Shown one piece after another: positions 8,566 through 16,705 of a stretch of 64,000 bases of DNA. Numbering within the stretch: position 1 is the stretch's first letter; every line of letters starts with the position of its first letter. The stretch spans positions 1 to 64,000 of the forward strand of contig JBFHDK010000001.1 in NCBI GenBank assembly GCA_041584755.1, given 5' to 3'. Origin of the DNA: HB2-32-21 sp003448675 (lineage in GTDB: Bacteria > Pseudomonadota > Gammaproteobacteria > Pseudomonadales > Porticoccaceae). The notes below the pieces were generated by a model. The model was not told the DNA's origin and ran no database searches. It saw only the letters and a list, made by a program, of their open reading frames with translations. Made by a program: the position numbers and the translations under genes.

Positions 8566-9624
8566 ATGATGAGTGATTCAGCTACCGATCTAACCCCCGT
8601 CCGAGTCGGCCATGAGTTTGATCAGCAGGCCCTGCTCAGCTTTATGGAAGCCAACGTCACGGGCTTTAAAGGCCCGATGACCATCCAGCAGTTCGACGGT
8701 GGTCAGAGCAATCCCACTTTCCGGCTTGACGCGGCCTCGGGTTCATACGTGCTGCGCAAACAACCCCCCGGCGAGCTGTTGCCCTCGGCCCACCAGGTAG
8801 ATCGGGAATACCGGATTATGAAAGCCCTGGCCGATACCGATGTGCCGGTGCCGGAAATGTGCGCCCAGTGCGAGGACACCAGCGTTATCGGCACCAAGTT
8901 TTATATTATGGCACTGGTGGAAGGGCGCATTTATAAGGAAGTCATGTTACCCGGTTGCAGCCCCGAAGATCGGCGTGAGATGTACCTCGACATGATGCGG
9001 GTGCTGGCCCGACTGCATGCGGTGGACTACCAGGCTGTCGGTCTCGACAGTTTCGGTCGCCCCGGCAACTATTACGAACGTCAGATTTCCCGCTGGACCA
9101 AGCAGTACAACGCCTCCAAAACCCAGGAACTGGTGAGCATGGAAAACCTGCTGAGCTGGGTGCCTGAACATCTGCCTGAGTCCAGCGAGGTGAGCATCGC
9201 CCACGGTGACTTTCGCATGGCCAATATGGTCTATCATCCCACCGAGCCGCGGATTGTTGCCGTGCTTGACTGGGAGCTGTCCACCATCGGCCATCCCCTG
9301 GCGGATCTGGGTTATGCCTGTATGGAGTTTTATGCCGATTTCTACGGTGAAGTCAGATTGCGCTCTCCCGATCGGTCAACGTTGGGTATTCCGGACCCCG
9401 AAGAAATGGTGGCCGAGTACTGCCGCGCCTCGGGCCGGAAAAAAATCGACAACTGGCAGTTTTACGTGATCTATAACCTGTTTCGTTCTGCCGCCATTGT
9501 TCAGGGCGTATACAAAAGGGGTCTGGATGGCAACGCCAGCTCCGAATCGGCCTTGACCTATGGTGATGAATGCCGCAACCGGGCGGATCGCGCCTGGGAA
9601 CTGGTCCAGGAGCTGGAGGCTTGA
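8566..9624 (+). CDS. APH-fold kinase (phosphotransferase family, ACAD10/11 N-domain/LvaA-like)
   Basis: A 352-residue aminoglycoside-phosphotransferase-fold protein. Visible kinase motifs are the glycine-rich GGQSNPTF (45-52), lysine K65 in VLRKQPPG, the catalytic loop HGDFRMAN (213-220) and the metal-binding Asp D235 in LDWE. This branch is not an antibiotic-resistance type: it resembles the kinase half of ACAD10/ACAD11 and the levulinate kinase LvaA, which phosphorylate 4-hydroxyacyl-CoA. An ATG at 8569 is an equally good start behind AGGAG. The VOC gene follows 39 bases later and may be co-transcribed. A second kinase of the same family is at 13135. Confidence 0.87.
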   Translation: MMSDSATDLTPVRVGHEFDQQALLSFMEANVTGFKGPMTIQQFDGGQSNPTFRLDAASGSYVLRKQPPGELLPSAHQVDREYRIMKALADTDVPVPEMCAQCEDTSVIGTKFYIMALVEGRIYKEVMLPGCSPEDRREMYLDMMRVLARLHAVDYQAVGLDSFGRPGNYYERQISRWTKQYNASKTQELVSMENLLSWVPEHLPESSEVSIAHGDFRMANMVYHPTEPRIVAVLDWELSTIGHPLADLGYACMEFYADFYGEVRLRSPDRSTLGIPDPEEMVAEYCRASGRKKIDNWQFYVIYNLFRSAAIVQGVYKRGLDGNASSESALTYGDECRNRADRAWELVQELEA

Positions 9625-9663
9625 TTGGGTAAAACGCTAGTTGATAATAAAAAGGCAAACGCA

Positions 9664-10110
9664 ATGTTTGAAAAAGTCGACCGTGTGGCCATTGCCGTCA
9701 ATGATCTTGACGAGGGCATGGCGCGCTTTTCGAAGCTGTTTAATACCACCTTTCACGGGCTGCCACCGAGCCCGGAGCTGGGTATCAGGGCTTGTTACGG
9801 CCCTTCCGGGCTGGAGCTGGTGCAATCCATCAACTCCGATACCGAACGGGGCCGCACTGTTGCCGCCAAGGGTGAGGGGCTGTGGGCCCTGGTCTATCGC
9901 GTCAGTGACATGGAAGCGGGCGTGGAGCATCTGAAAGCCCAGGGCATGCGCCAGATTGGCGAGATCAAGGTGGGCAAAATGCACGAGGTGATATTTCACC
10001 CCAAGGATGCCCACGGGGTAATGATCGCTCTGGCGGCCTATCCCGATATCCACCCGGCCACTGTCGCTATCAAGACAGGTTACAAGGAGACCGGCGTTTA
10101 CGGTCTATAA
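9664..10110 (+). CDS. VOC (glyoxalase/epimerase-fold) protein
   Basis: About 148 residues with two beta-alpha-beta-beta-beta units, as in methylmalonyl-CoA epimerase and glyoxalase I. The first unit is KVDRVAIAVNDLDEGM and GLELVQSI; the second is GLWALVYRVSDMEAG and HEVIFHPKDAHGVMIAL. The usual first metal ligand His in (D)HIAIAV is Arg here, while the Glu of LELVQ and the His and acidic residues of the second half remain. Metal binding may therefore be changed. The ATG at 9664 fits the fold better than an in-frame TTG that touches the kinase stop codon. It probably forms an operon with the kinase, so a CoA-ester isomerase or binding role is plausible. Confidence 0.78.
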   Translation: MFEKVDRVAIAVNDLDEGMARFSKLFNTTFHGLPPSPELGIRACYGPSGLELVQSINSDTERGRTVAAKGEGLWALVYRVSDMEAGVEHLKAQGMRQIGEIKVGKMHEVIFHPKDAHGVMIALAAYPDIHPATVAIKTGYKETGVYGL

Positions 10111-10187
10111 CCCAAACCGTGGTGCGCGTGGGGAGCGCGAAAGGGCAATCTCCAAAGGGTCGCGGACAGCCGGATAAAAATCCTGAA

Positions 10188-10724
10188 ATGCGCAAGTTTT
10201 TTTTGTTTGTGTTGATAATTTTCGGCGGTGTTCTGGGCTACGGCTGGTGGCAGGCATCGACCCATGCCAGTTTCCATGGCAACTTTCGATTATTAAATCA
10301 GGATGGTTCCGGGACGCAGGCGCCAGTGATGCCCAGTGCTCAGGTACGCTTTCTCGGCGCTGGAGCTAAGTTGCTCGCCGAAGGTGTGAACGACGAGCTG
10401 CACAACTACATCCATCTCATCCACCCTAAAGAGGGGGATTGTCACGATCTGGAGCGGGCAGCCACCGTCAGCAGCGACGGCCGTAGCGCCTGGCAGACAT
10501 GCTATGAGAAGCTCTCAGAATGGACCTCGACCTGGATCAGAGAGCTCAGGCAAGTGGCGGTAACTTTTGGTGATTGTCAGTTCCCAATTATGCCCGCCGA
10601 GGCCACGGAGTATTACACCGACTGGTATCTGTGGTGGGTGCCCTTGCCCCACGCCGGTGGCTCTCTTTCACGACACTACAAGCTGCGTATAGCGGTGGAT
10701 CTGGAAAGTTGTGACAGTTGGTGA
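10188..10724 (+). CDS. Membrane-anchored protein of unknown function
   Basis: About 178 residues starting MRKFFLFVLIIFGGVLGYGW, a clear N-terminal membrane segment or signal anchor, followed by a soluble domain. That domain has cysteines in GDCHDLE, WQTCYEK, FGDCQFP and ESCDSW, so disulfides outside the cytoplasm are possible. I recognise no family. The ATG at 10188 is preferred over an upstream GTG because it begins the hydrophobic segment directly. It lies 77 bases after the VOC gene on the same strand and converges with the MFS gene. Confidence 0.55.
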   Translation: MRKFFLFVLIIFGGVLGYGWWQASTHASFHGNFRLLNQDGSGTQAPVMPSAQVRFLGAGAKLLAEGVNDELHNYIHLIHPKEGDCHDLERAATVSSDGRSAWQTCYEKLSEWTSTWIRELRQVAVTFGDCQFPIMPAEATEYYTDWYLWWVPLPHAGGSLSRHYKLRIAVDLESCDSW

Positions 10725-10762
10725 GTTTTCCCCGCTACGGGTTTTGTTGGCAAAAAATGAGG

Positions 10763-12028
10763 TTAAGGCGTTTCCCCGGTATCGGCTTTCGGGGTTTTGA
10801 TGAGCAAGACCAGCAGGGTAGCCAGCAACAGCAGCACAGCATAACCACTAAAGGCTTCACGATAGCCGCCAAATATGTCGCCACAGTAACCCGCCACCAC
10901 GACACCGACGGCGCCCAGAACAGTGCTCAACAGAATGCGATATGAGAGCAGGGTCGGGGTGTTTTCCGGGCCGTAATAGTTGGCGAGCATCGCCGTGGAG
11001 CCCACCAGCCCCAGGCCGAAGCCGAGGCCGAAGAACACCACCGAGGTATAGAGCAGGATGGGGTTGGAGGCGTTGGTCAGGATCACCATGCCGATCCATT
11101 CCGAAGCCATCCCGGAGAAAAACAGGGTGCGCGGCTCGATGGTGTAATCCCCCAGTAGCCCCGAGAGAAAGCGTCCGCTGGTGGTGAAAGCACCCTGAAT
11201 GCCAAGGGCGGTGGCGGCGATCAGGGCGCTCATGCCCATGTCCTTTGCATGCAGCACCAGTTGGCTGCTGACGATCATATGGCCGGTCACCGCCAGGGAA
11301 CCGGAGGCGAGAATAATCCAGTAGGTGGAGTCGAGGAAGGCCTCTTTGACGGTCCAGTTGCGGCAGGTTTTGTAAACCCCAGCCTTCGTGTTGCCTGCGG
11401 ATTTGGCATTGGCTTCCTTATTTTGGTGTTCGGGATCCAGCCCGTCTATATGCTGGCCGACATCTTCTGGTTTGTTGCGAACCGCTAACAGACTTAGCGC
11501 CGAGGCAGACAGGGATACCAGGCCGATAAAGAGCCAGGCCGGACGCCAGTCATTGAACAGGTGAATCACGCCGGTGAAGCTTGGCGCACCGACGACACCG
11601 CCGAAGCCGCCGGCGGCCATAAAAATGCCGAGCGCCATGGAGCGGCGCTGGTGAAACCACTGGGTGACCAACTGGGTGCCGGGGAGCACCGCCTGCATGG
11701 TCATGCCGCAGCCAAGGATGACCGTGGCGAAATAATAAACGGGCAGGGAGTGATTGAAATAAACCAGAGCCGCGCCTGTGGCGGAAACAAACCCGCCGAG
11801 GATAATCATCAGTCGCGGGCTGATTTTTTTCATCAGGGTGGTGACCACTGGGCCGGCCAGGCCGATGACCATGGACAGAATGGCAAAGCCGGTGGTGGCC
11901 TGGGCGCGGGTCCAGCCAAGGTCGTCGATCATTTCCGGCATGATGACGCTGAGCCCGTAAAACACGGCACCGACGCAGGCCATGTATATAAAACCGATGG
12001 CCGCGAGTAATATCCAGCCGTAGTACAT
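10763..12028 (-). CDS. MFS transporter (OFA/monocarboxylate-porter-like)
   Basis: A 421-residue protein with about 12 hydrophobic segments split by a hydrophilic loop near residues 208-240. It starts MYYGWILLAAIGFIYMAC, as in the oxalate/formate antiporter and monocarboxylate porter group. WTRAQATTGFAI and WFHQRRSMALGIFMAAGG are typical signatures. It sits in the inner membrane and probably moves an organic anion. Given its position between kinase, dehydrogenase and hydrolase genes, it is a candidate uptake system for the substrate of this catabolic region. The dienelactone hydrolase gene on the same strand lies 136 bases upstream. Confidence 0.85.
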   Translation of the reverse strand: MYYGWILLAAIGFIYMACVGAVFYGLSVIMPEMIDDLGWTRAQATTGFAILSMVIGLAGPVVTTLMKKISPRLMIILGGFVSATGAALVYFNHSLPVYYFATVILGCGMTMQAVLPGTQLVTQWFHQRRSMALGIFMAAGGFGGVVGAPSFTGVIHLFNDWRPAWLFIGLVSLSASALSLLAVRNKPEDVGQHIDGLDPEHQNKEANAKSAGNTKAGVYKTCRNWTVKEAFLDSTYWIILASGSLAVTGHMIVSSQLVLHAKDMGMSALIAATALGIQGAFTTSGRFLSGLLGDYTIEPRTLFFSGMASEWIGMVILTNASNPILLYTSVVFFGLGFGLGLVGSTAMLANYYGPENTPTLLSYRILLSTVLGAVGVVVAGYCGDIFGGYREAFSGYAVLLLLATLLVLLIKTPKADTGETP

Positions 12029-12164
12029 GATCGATACCGCTAGCAGGCAGTCGTGGCCAAGGCCGGGTGACTGAGTCGTTTAATGTGGGTTCTTTGCCGA
12101 GTAGTGAGGAGGCCGGAGCCTCATGTCCCCGGTGCCTCTGGTCTCTGGTAATCCCGGCGAGGGT

Positions 12165-12884
12165 TCAGGTAAACAGGTCCGCCAGGAAATTCTCCAGTGC
12201 CTGCCAGGAACGCCGGTCGGCGACGGCATTATACTTGATGCCCATTTCTGGCATGTTGGCTTCCGGATTGGTAAAGCCGTGGAGGGTATTGCCGTAGGTA
12301 TGTAATTGCCAGTCGACCCCGGCTTCGGTCAGCTCCCGTTGCAGGGCAACGACCTTTTCGTTGGGTGTCATGGGATCGTCGTGGCCATCCAGGCATAGAA
12401 CGCTGGCTTTGATATCGGGGGTGGGAATATTGTCGGGCGCGTCAAAAAGGCCGTGGAAACTGACAGCGCCTTTAATATCCGCGCCAATGCGGGCCAGATC
12501 CAGCGCGCACAGACCGCCAAAGCAATAGCCCATGACCGCTATATTGCTGGCGTCCACCTCCGCTTGTTCACGCGCCACTTCAAGGGCCTTCGCCATACGT
12601 TGTTGCAAGGCGGCACGATCGTCCATTAGTGGCTGCATCATGGAGGAGTTTTCCTCGGGGGAGGTGCCGAGCAGGCCTTTGCCATACATATCCAGCGCAA
12701 AGCCAACGTAGCCGAGTTCGGCCAACTGCTCTGCCCGGCGACACTCCAGGGGAGAGCGACCCCACCAGGTGTGGGCGATGATAATGCCGGGTCGGGGTTC
12801 CTGGTATTTATCATCGTAGGCCAGGTAGCCTTCAAGTAGTGTGTCCCCGTCGTTGTATTCCACTAAGCGATGCTGGATGCTCAT
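12165..12884 (-). CDS. Dienelactone hydrolase family protein
   Basis: A 239-residue alpha/beta hydrolase. The nucleophile is C121 in GYCFGG, the elbow typical of dienelactone hydrolase, with an acid at D169 or D170 in LDGHDDP and H202 in TLHGF, so the Cys-Asp-His triad is complete. Family members open lactone rings such as dienelactone, but many have other ester or lactone substrates. Cytosolic; no signal peptide. Upstream of it, divergent, is the APH-fold kinase at 13135. The link with monooxygenases, kinases and dehydrogenases suggests a lactone intermediate, but this is inference. Confidence 0.86.
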   Translation of the reverse strand: MSIQHRLVEYNDGDTLLEGYLAYDDKYQEPRPGIIIAHTWWGRSPLECRRAEQLAELGYVGFALDMYGKGLLGTSPEENSSMMQPLMDDRAALQQRMAKALEVAREQAEVDASNIAVMGYCFGGLCALDLARIGADIKGAVSFHGLFDAPDNIPTPDIKASVLCLDGHDDPMTPNEKVVALQRELTEAGVDWQLHTYGNTLHGFTNPEANMPEMGIKYNAVADRRSWQALENFLADLFT

Positions 12885-13134
12885 CTCATGTCCTTGCTGA
12901 TGGTTTAGCCCCGTGTCGCGGGGCAGGAAGTCATACTGGTTCAGTCAGTAAGGTTACGCTTCCTGGCCCTGGGGGTCGAGCCGATTATCCTCTGAAGCAC
13001 TGGGTGAACTTTGTTATTCTTGCCCATCTTTTATGGCGGGCCGGGAAGTGTCAGCGTCCGTCTTCCGATAGATAAAACCGCTCGAGCCGCTCCCGGTTTG
13101 TGGCTACGGCGGGAGTGAGTTCGTGGGGAGTGTT

Positions 13135-14166
13135 ATGGAGCAGGAACAAAGACCAGGTGTTGATGACCAGTTGCGCGCCAACCTGGATCGTTTTGTGGCG
13201 TGCAATTTTGGCGAGCAAGCGCGCATGGAAAATGTCGAGCCCATGCTCGGCGGCCATGCGGGGCTGACCTACGGTTTTGATGTCTTCGATAATGCCGGTG
13301 ATAAGCTCGGCGGCTACATTATCAAGTTGGCTCCCAAGGGTGTGCGTCGGGAGGGCAATACCGATGTCTATCGCACCGCGCCCCTGTTAAATACCCTGCA
13401 TGAGGCGGGTTTGCCGGTGCCCGCGGTGCCTTTTGCCTCTCCCGACGAAGAAGAGTTTGAAGTGCCTTATGTGGTAATGGAAAAGCTCAAAGGGCGAGAG
13501 TTTTTTATCTGGGATCCCCATCCGTCTTTTGACTTGAGTGCCGAGAAAGTGGCGCCCAAGTGGCGGGCCCTGGCTGAGGTGCTGCCGCGTATTCATCAGG
13601 TTGACTGGCAGACCAAGCTGCCCAACTGGGAACAGCCACGACCGCTCCTGGAAGAGATCACCCGCTGGCAACCCATCTACGCCAAGGCGCTGGAGCCGGA
13701 GTGGATCACCGTCGCTGATCGTGCCCGCGAGGCGCTGTTGGCAGCCATGCCCGATGCCACGCCGATCGGTATCGTCCATGGCGATTATCAGCCGGGCAAT
13801 GCGCTGTTCCATGAAGATAAACTGACTGGCATTATCGACTGGGAGCTGGTGCGAATTGGATCCGTGCAGCTGGATATCGGTTGGCTGATGTTTTGCGCGG
13901 ATACCAGTTTCTGGACCGATAACATCAAACCCTGTTCGCCGGTGGATCCCCAAGAGCTGGCGGATATTTACCAGCAGGGCATGGGCCGCAGCCTCCCGGA
14001 CATCCCCTGGTATCAGGCCCTGGCGGCCTACCAGCTCGGCTCCATCGCCTGTTTGAACGTACGCCTGCACCGCAAAAAGCAGCGTATTGATCCCATGTGG
14101 GAGGAGTTTGCCCATACCGTGACCCGTTTCTATGATCGAGCGGTAGAGATTATAAAATACAAATAA
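13135..14166 (+). CDS. APH-fold kinase (phosphotransferase family, ACAD10/11-like)
   Basis: About 343 residues. The kinase motifs are IVHGDYQPGN (HGD at 215-217, Asn 222) and IIDWELVR (Asp 235), with IIKLAPKG carrying the likely ATP-binding lysine. It is only distantly similar to the kinase at 8566, so it is not a recent duplicate. The ATG at 13135 or a GTG at 13123 could be the start; both have purine-rich sites. The acyl-CoA dehydrogenase gene follows after 36 bases on the same strand, so kinase and dehydrogenase are almost certainly co-expressed, as in the LvaA-LvaC pair and the fused ACAD10/11 proteins. Confidence 0.87.
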   Translation: MEQEQRPGVDDQLRANLDRFVACNFGEQARMENVEPMLGGHAGLTYGFDVFDNAGDKLGGYIIKLAPKGVRREGNTDVYRTAPLLNTLHEAGLPVPAVPFASPDEEEFEVPYVVMEKLKGREFFIWDPHPSFDLSAEKVAPKWRALAEVLPRIHQVDWQTKLPNWEQPRPLLEEITRWQPIYAKALEPEWITVADRAREALLAAMPDATPIGIVHGDYQPGNALFHEDKLTGIIDWELVRIGSVQLDIGWLMFCADTSFWTDNIKPCSPVDPQELADIYQQGMGRSLPDIPWYQALAAYQLGSIACLNVRLHRKKQRIDPMWEEFAHTVTRFYDRAVEIIKYK

Positions 14167-14202
14167 AACAAACAGATACGTATTATAATTAAGGTAAAAT
14201 AT

Positions 14203-15366
14203 ATGATTGATTTTCAAATCCCCGCCGACCTGATGGCACTGCGGGAGCGCACCGAGGCGTTTATTCGCAACGTCGTCATGCCCTACGAGAGCGACGCTCG
14301 CCAGGAGTATCACGGTCCCACCGATGAGCTACGCGTGGAACTGGTGGCCAAAGCCAGGGAGGCTGGCCTGCTGGCCCCTCACGCGCCAAAAGAATACGGC
14401 GGCCTGGGCCTGGATCATCGGGGCATGGCGGTGGTGTTCGAAGCCGCCGGTTATTCCACCCTGGGTCCCCTGGCTCTTAATATCCAGGCTCCCGATGAGG
14501 GCAATACCAATCTGTTGCATCAGGTGGCGACTCCGGAGCAGAAGAAGCGCTGGCTCGAACCCATGGTAAAAGGGCATATCCGCTCAGTGTTTTCCATGAC
14601 CGAACCTGATGGTGGCGCCGGTTCCGACCCCTCCCTGATGAAAACCACCGCCCATCCGGACGGCGATGACTTCATCATCAATGGCCGCAAGTGGTTTATC
14701 ACTGGCATGCCTGGCTCCGCTTACCACATCATCATGGCCCGGACCTTCGATAGCGACGGCAACGATATCGGCGCTACCATGTTTATGACCGACTCCGATA
14801 CCCCGGGTATCGATATGGTGCGCATGCTTGATACCATCGATAGCAACTCACCGGGGGGGCACTGTGAGGTTGACTACAACAATGTGCGTATCCCGGCCAG
14901 CCAGATTCTGGGCGAAGTGGGCAAGGGTTTTCGCTACGCCCAGGTGCGCCTCGGGCCGGCGCGCATGACCCACTGCATGCGCTGGTTGGGCGCCGCCCAG
15001 CGGGCCCATGACATCGCCACTGACTATGCCCGTACCCGGCAGGCCTTCGGCAAGGCCATCATTGAGCACGAGGGTATTGGCTTTCAGTTGGCCGATAACA
15101 AGATTGATCTGCATACCAGCCGTTTAATCACCTGGCACGCCTGCTGGTTGCTGGATCAGGGCGACAAGGCTCAGGAGCAGACCAGCCTCTGTAAGGTGCA
15201 TTGCTCGGAGGCTCTGGGCCGGGTGGTGGATCGTTCCATGCAGGTGCTGGGTGCCAAGGGTATTTGCACGGATACAGTAATCGAGCGGATTTATCGCGAT
15301 ATCCGCTGCTTTAGAATTTATGACGGCCCCAGTGAAGTGCATCGATGGGTGTTGGCGAGGAGTTAG
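14203..15366 (+). CDS. Acyl-CoA dehydrogenase, ACAD10/11-like
   Basis: A 387-residue acyl-CoA dehydrogenase: FSMTEPDGGAGSDPS in the FAD/substrate domain, NGRKWFITG, then a helical C-terminal domain with QVLGAKGICTDTVIERIYRD. The catalytic-base motif reads YDGPSEVH with D374 in place of the usual Glu. It follows the kinase at 13135 by 36 bases with AAGG about 10 bases before the ATG. The predicted role is conversion of a phosphorylated hydroxyacyl-CoA to enoyl-CoA; simple alpha,beta-dehydrogenation is the alternative. A bidirectional terminator follows. Confidence 0.88.
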   Translation: MIDFQIPADLMALRERTEAFIRNVVMPYESDARQEYHGPTDELRVELVAKAREAGLLAPHAPKEYGGLGLDHRGMAVVFEAAGYSTLGPLALNIQAPDEGNTNLLHQVATPEQKKRWLEPMVKGHIRSVFSMTEPDGGAGSDPSLMKTTAHPDGDDFIINGRKWFITGMPGSAYHIIMARTFDSDGNDIGATMFMTDSDTPGIDMVRMLDTIDSNSPGGHCEVDYNNVRIPASQILGEVGKGFRYAQVRLGPARMTHCMRWLGAAQRAHDIATDYARTRQAFGKAIIEHEGIGFQLADNKIDLHTSRLITWHACWLLDQGDKAQEQTSLCKVHCSEALGRVVDRSMQVLGAKGICTDTVIERIYRDIRCFRIYDGPSEVHRWVLARS

Positions 15367-15462
15367 AGGAGTTTCGGCTTATTCATGAATAATACTCACG
15401 AATAAGTGAGCGCTACATTGAAAGCGCGGCTAATTTTTTAACATAAGCGCGAATTAAAAATT

Positions 15463-15505
15463 AAGCTCCTCCAGTGTTTTATGTGCACTGGAAGAGCTTT
15501 TTTCA
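15463..15505. terminator. Bidirectional terminator
   Basis: The arms AAGCTCCTCCAGTG and CACTGGAAGAGCTT pair with one mismatch around a 9-base loop. On plus the hairpin runs into TTTTTT; on minus it is followed by a T-rich stretch. It lies between the convergent genes ending at 15366 and 15514 and can serve both. Confidence 0.85.
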
Positions 15506-15513
15506 GCGTGTGG

Positions 15514-15885
15514 TTAGTCTTCTTTGTATTTGCAGGTAAGGACGGCGTTACCTTCGGTATCAACCACTTGTTTCCAATCGTCGGTAGAGACAAACCCATC
15601 CGTCAAGAGGATTCCGCAGGTTAATTCGGTGCTTTCGAAGTCGTAATGAACCGCTGAGCCAGTGCTATTCGGGACATCGCTCGCATGGCACTTGAACATG
15701 GCTCTTCCGTTTGAGCTATTCGTGTTAACGGTTTTGGTGTCCGTGGTGCTGATAAAAGCGCCATCTCCATCAAGCATGCCACATGTGTCTCCAACGATAA
15801 TAACAGCAGGCTCCGCGAATGCGATAGATGAAGCAACTACGCCTATAGCAAACGATGCAATTTTGACATTCCTTTTCAAACTCAT
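15514..15885 (-). CDS. Small exported protein of unknown function
   Basis: A 123-residue protein with a clear signal peptide: MSLKRNVKIASF, a hydrophobic core and an AFA-type cleavage site near residue 24. The mature part of about 100 residues has four cysteines (GDTCGML, MFKCHAS, ELTCGIL, VLTCKYK), which could form two disulfides in the periplasm. I recognise no family. It is monocistronic, with its own terminator downstream and an AT-rich 339-base region upstream. Confidence 0.6.
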   Translation of the reverse strand: MSLKRNVKIASFAIGVVASSIAFAEPAVIIVGDTCGMLDGDGAFISTTDTKTVNTNSSNGRAMFKCHASDVPNSTGSAVHYDFESTELTCGILLTDGFVSTDDWKQVVDTEGNAVLTCKYKED

Positions 15886-16224
15886 GGTTCTTCCTCAAAT
15901 TATTTGGAATTTCGTGTAGTGATGTAACGGCATACCGTAAGGTTGCTAGCCGTTAATGCGGACTGTATAGATGAGGAGAGTGCGGAATCGGGATTGCTTC
16001 ACATATTTTTATTGATTAGATGAGAGCGATCCAAATTATCGATCAGAGGGCTGATTTTTACGATTAACGGTATAAATTAATGCTTCAGTATTCGACAAAA
16101 AGCACAAAGACTTATACGAGTTTTCCCTGGTAATTGGCTGAATCCTTACGAGGGACATCTGGTTTTCAATGGATGTGTTTTTTGCAGGTTCTAAAAGGAG
16201 AGAGATTCCCGGGAGTATGGGATT
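15886..16224. other. AT-rich intergenic region, nothing recognised
   Basis: These 339 bases lie between two minus-strand genes. They must contain the promoter of the small exported protein. I see no open frame of note, no RNA gene and no clear repeat. Confidence 0.5.
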
Positions 16225-16461
16225 CTACAATGAGTGTGTCTCTATGAGTTTTGCATGACGGGATTGCCAGGGTTCGCCTACCTGTTCCATCAACTGGCGA
16301 ATCTGGGATTTGGTAATTGCGTCTCTTGAGTTCACCCAGTAGTTAAGCATGGAATCCATTAAAGCAGGGTCGTTCAGCGAGGGCGCTTCGCCAAACTCGC
16401 TTCTAAGGCGTTTGCGAATCAGGTTGATTTTGTCGATATTGGATTTGTTAAAGATTTCCAT
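16225..16461 (-). CDS. Small protein of unknown function
   Basis: A 78-residue, charged, probably alpha-helical protein without signal peptide or membrane segment. It has no cysteines and no motif I recognise. It stands alone, 244 bases from the divergent cytochrome gene. The composition looks like real protein (even mix of residues, no low-complexity run), but with so short a frame and no family the call is tentative. Confidence 0.45.
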   Translation of the reverse strand: MEIFNKSNIDKINLIRKRLRSEFGEAPSLNDPALMDSMLNYWVNSRDAITKSQIRQLMEQVGEPWQSRHAKLIETHSL

Positions 16462-16705
16462 GAAACCAGTTTAAGACTTTATCCTAAGTTATCGCAGCTA
16501 TTGTGAAAACATCGCCCAATATACCATATCCAAGATATTGCTCGCAAAACCCTCCTAGTTAACTGCCGAATAGGCCAGCTCAACGGATTTGCAGCCAAAA
16601 TAAGTGGCCTGTGGGGGATTGACATATATCAGTTTAGTTGAGGGATCATCTGTCATAATCGCTGTTTTGCTTCCTTGTCGCATTGCCACCTGAATAGAGG
16701 ATTAC

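Noticed and set aside
10729..10745. Short hairpin CCCG-CTA-CGGG followed by TTTT between convergent genes
   Set aside because: The stem has only four pairs; it is too weak to list as a terminator.
8566..14166. Aminoglycoside-resistance kinases
   Set aside because: Although the APH fold is present, both genes lie with acyl-CoA enzymes and have the features of the ACAD10/11-type kinase branch, so resistance is unlikely.
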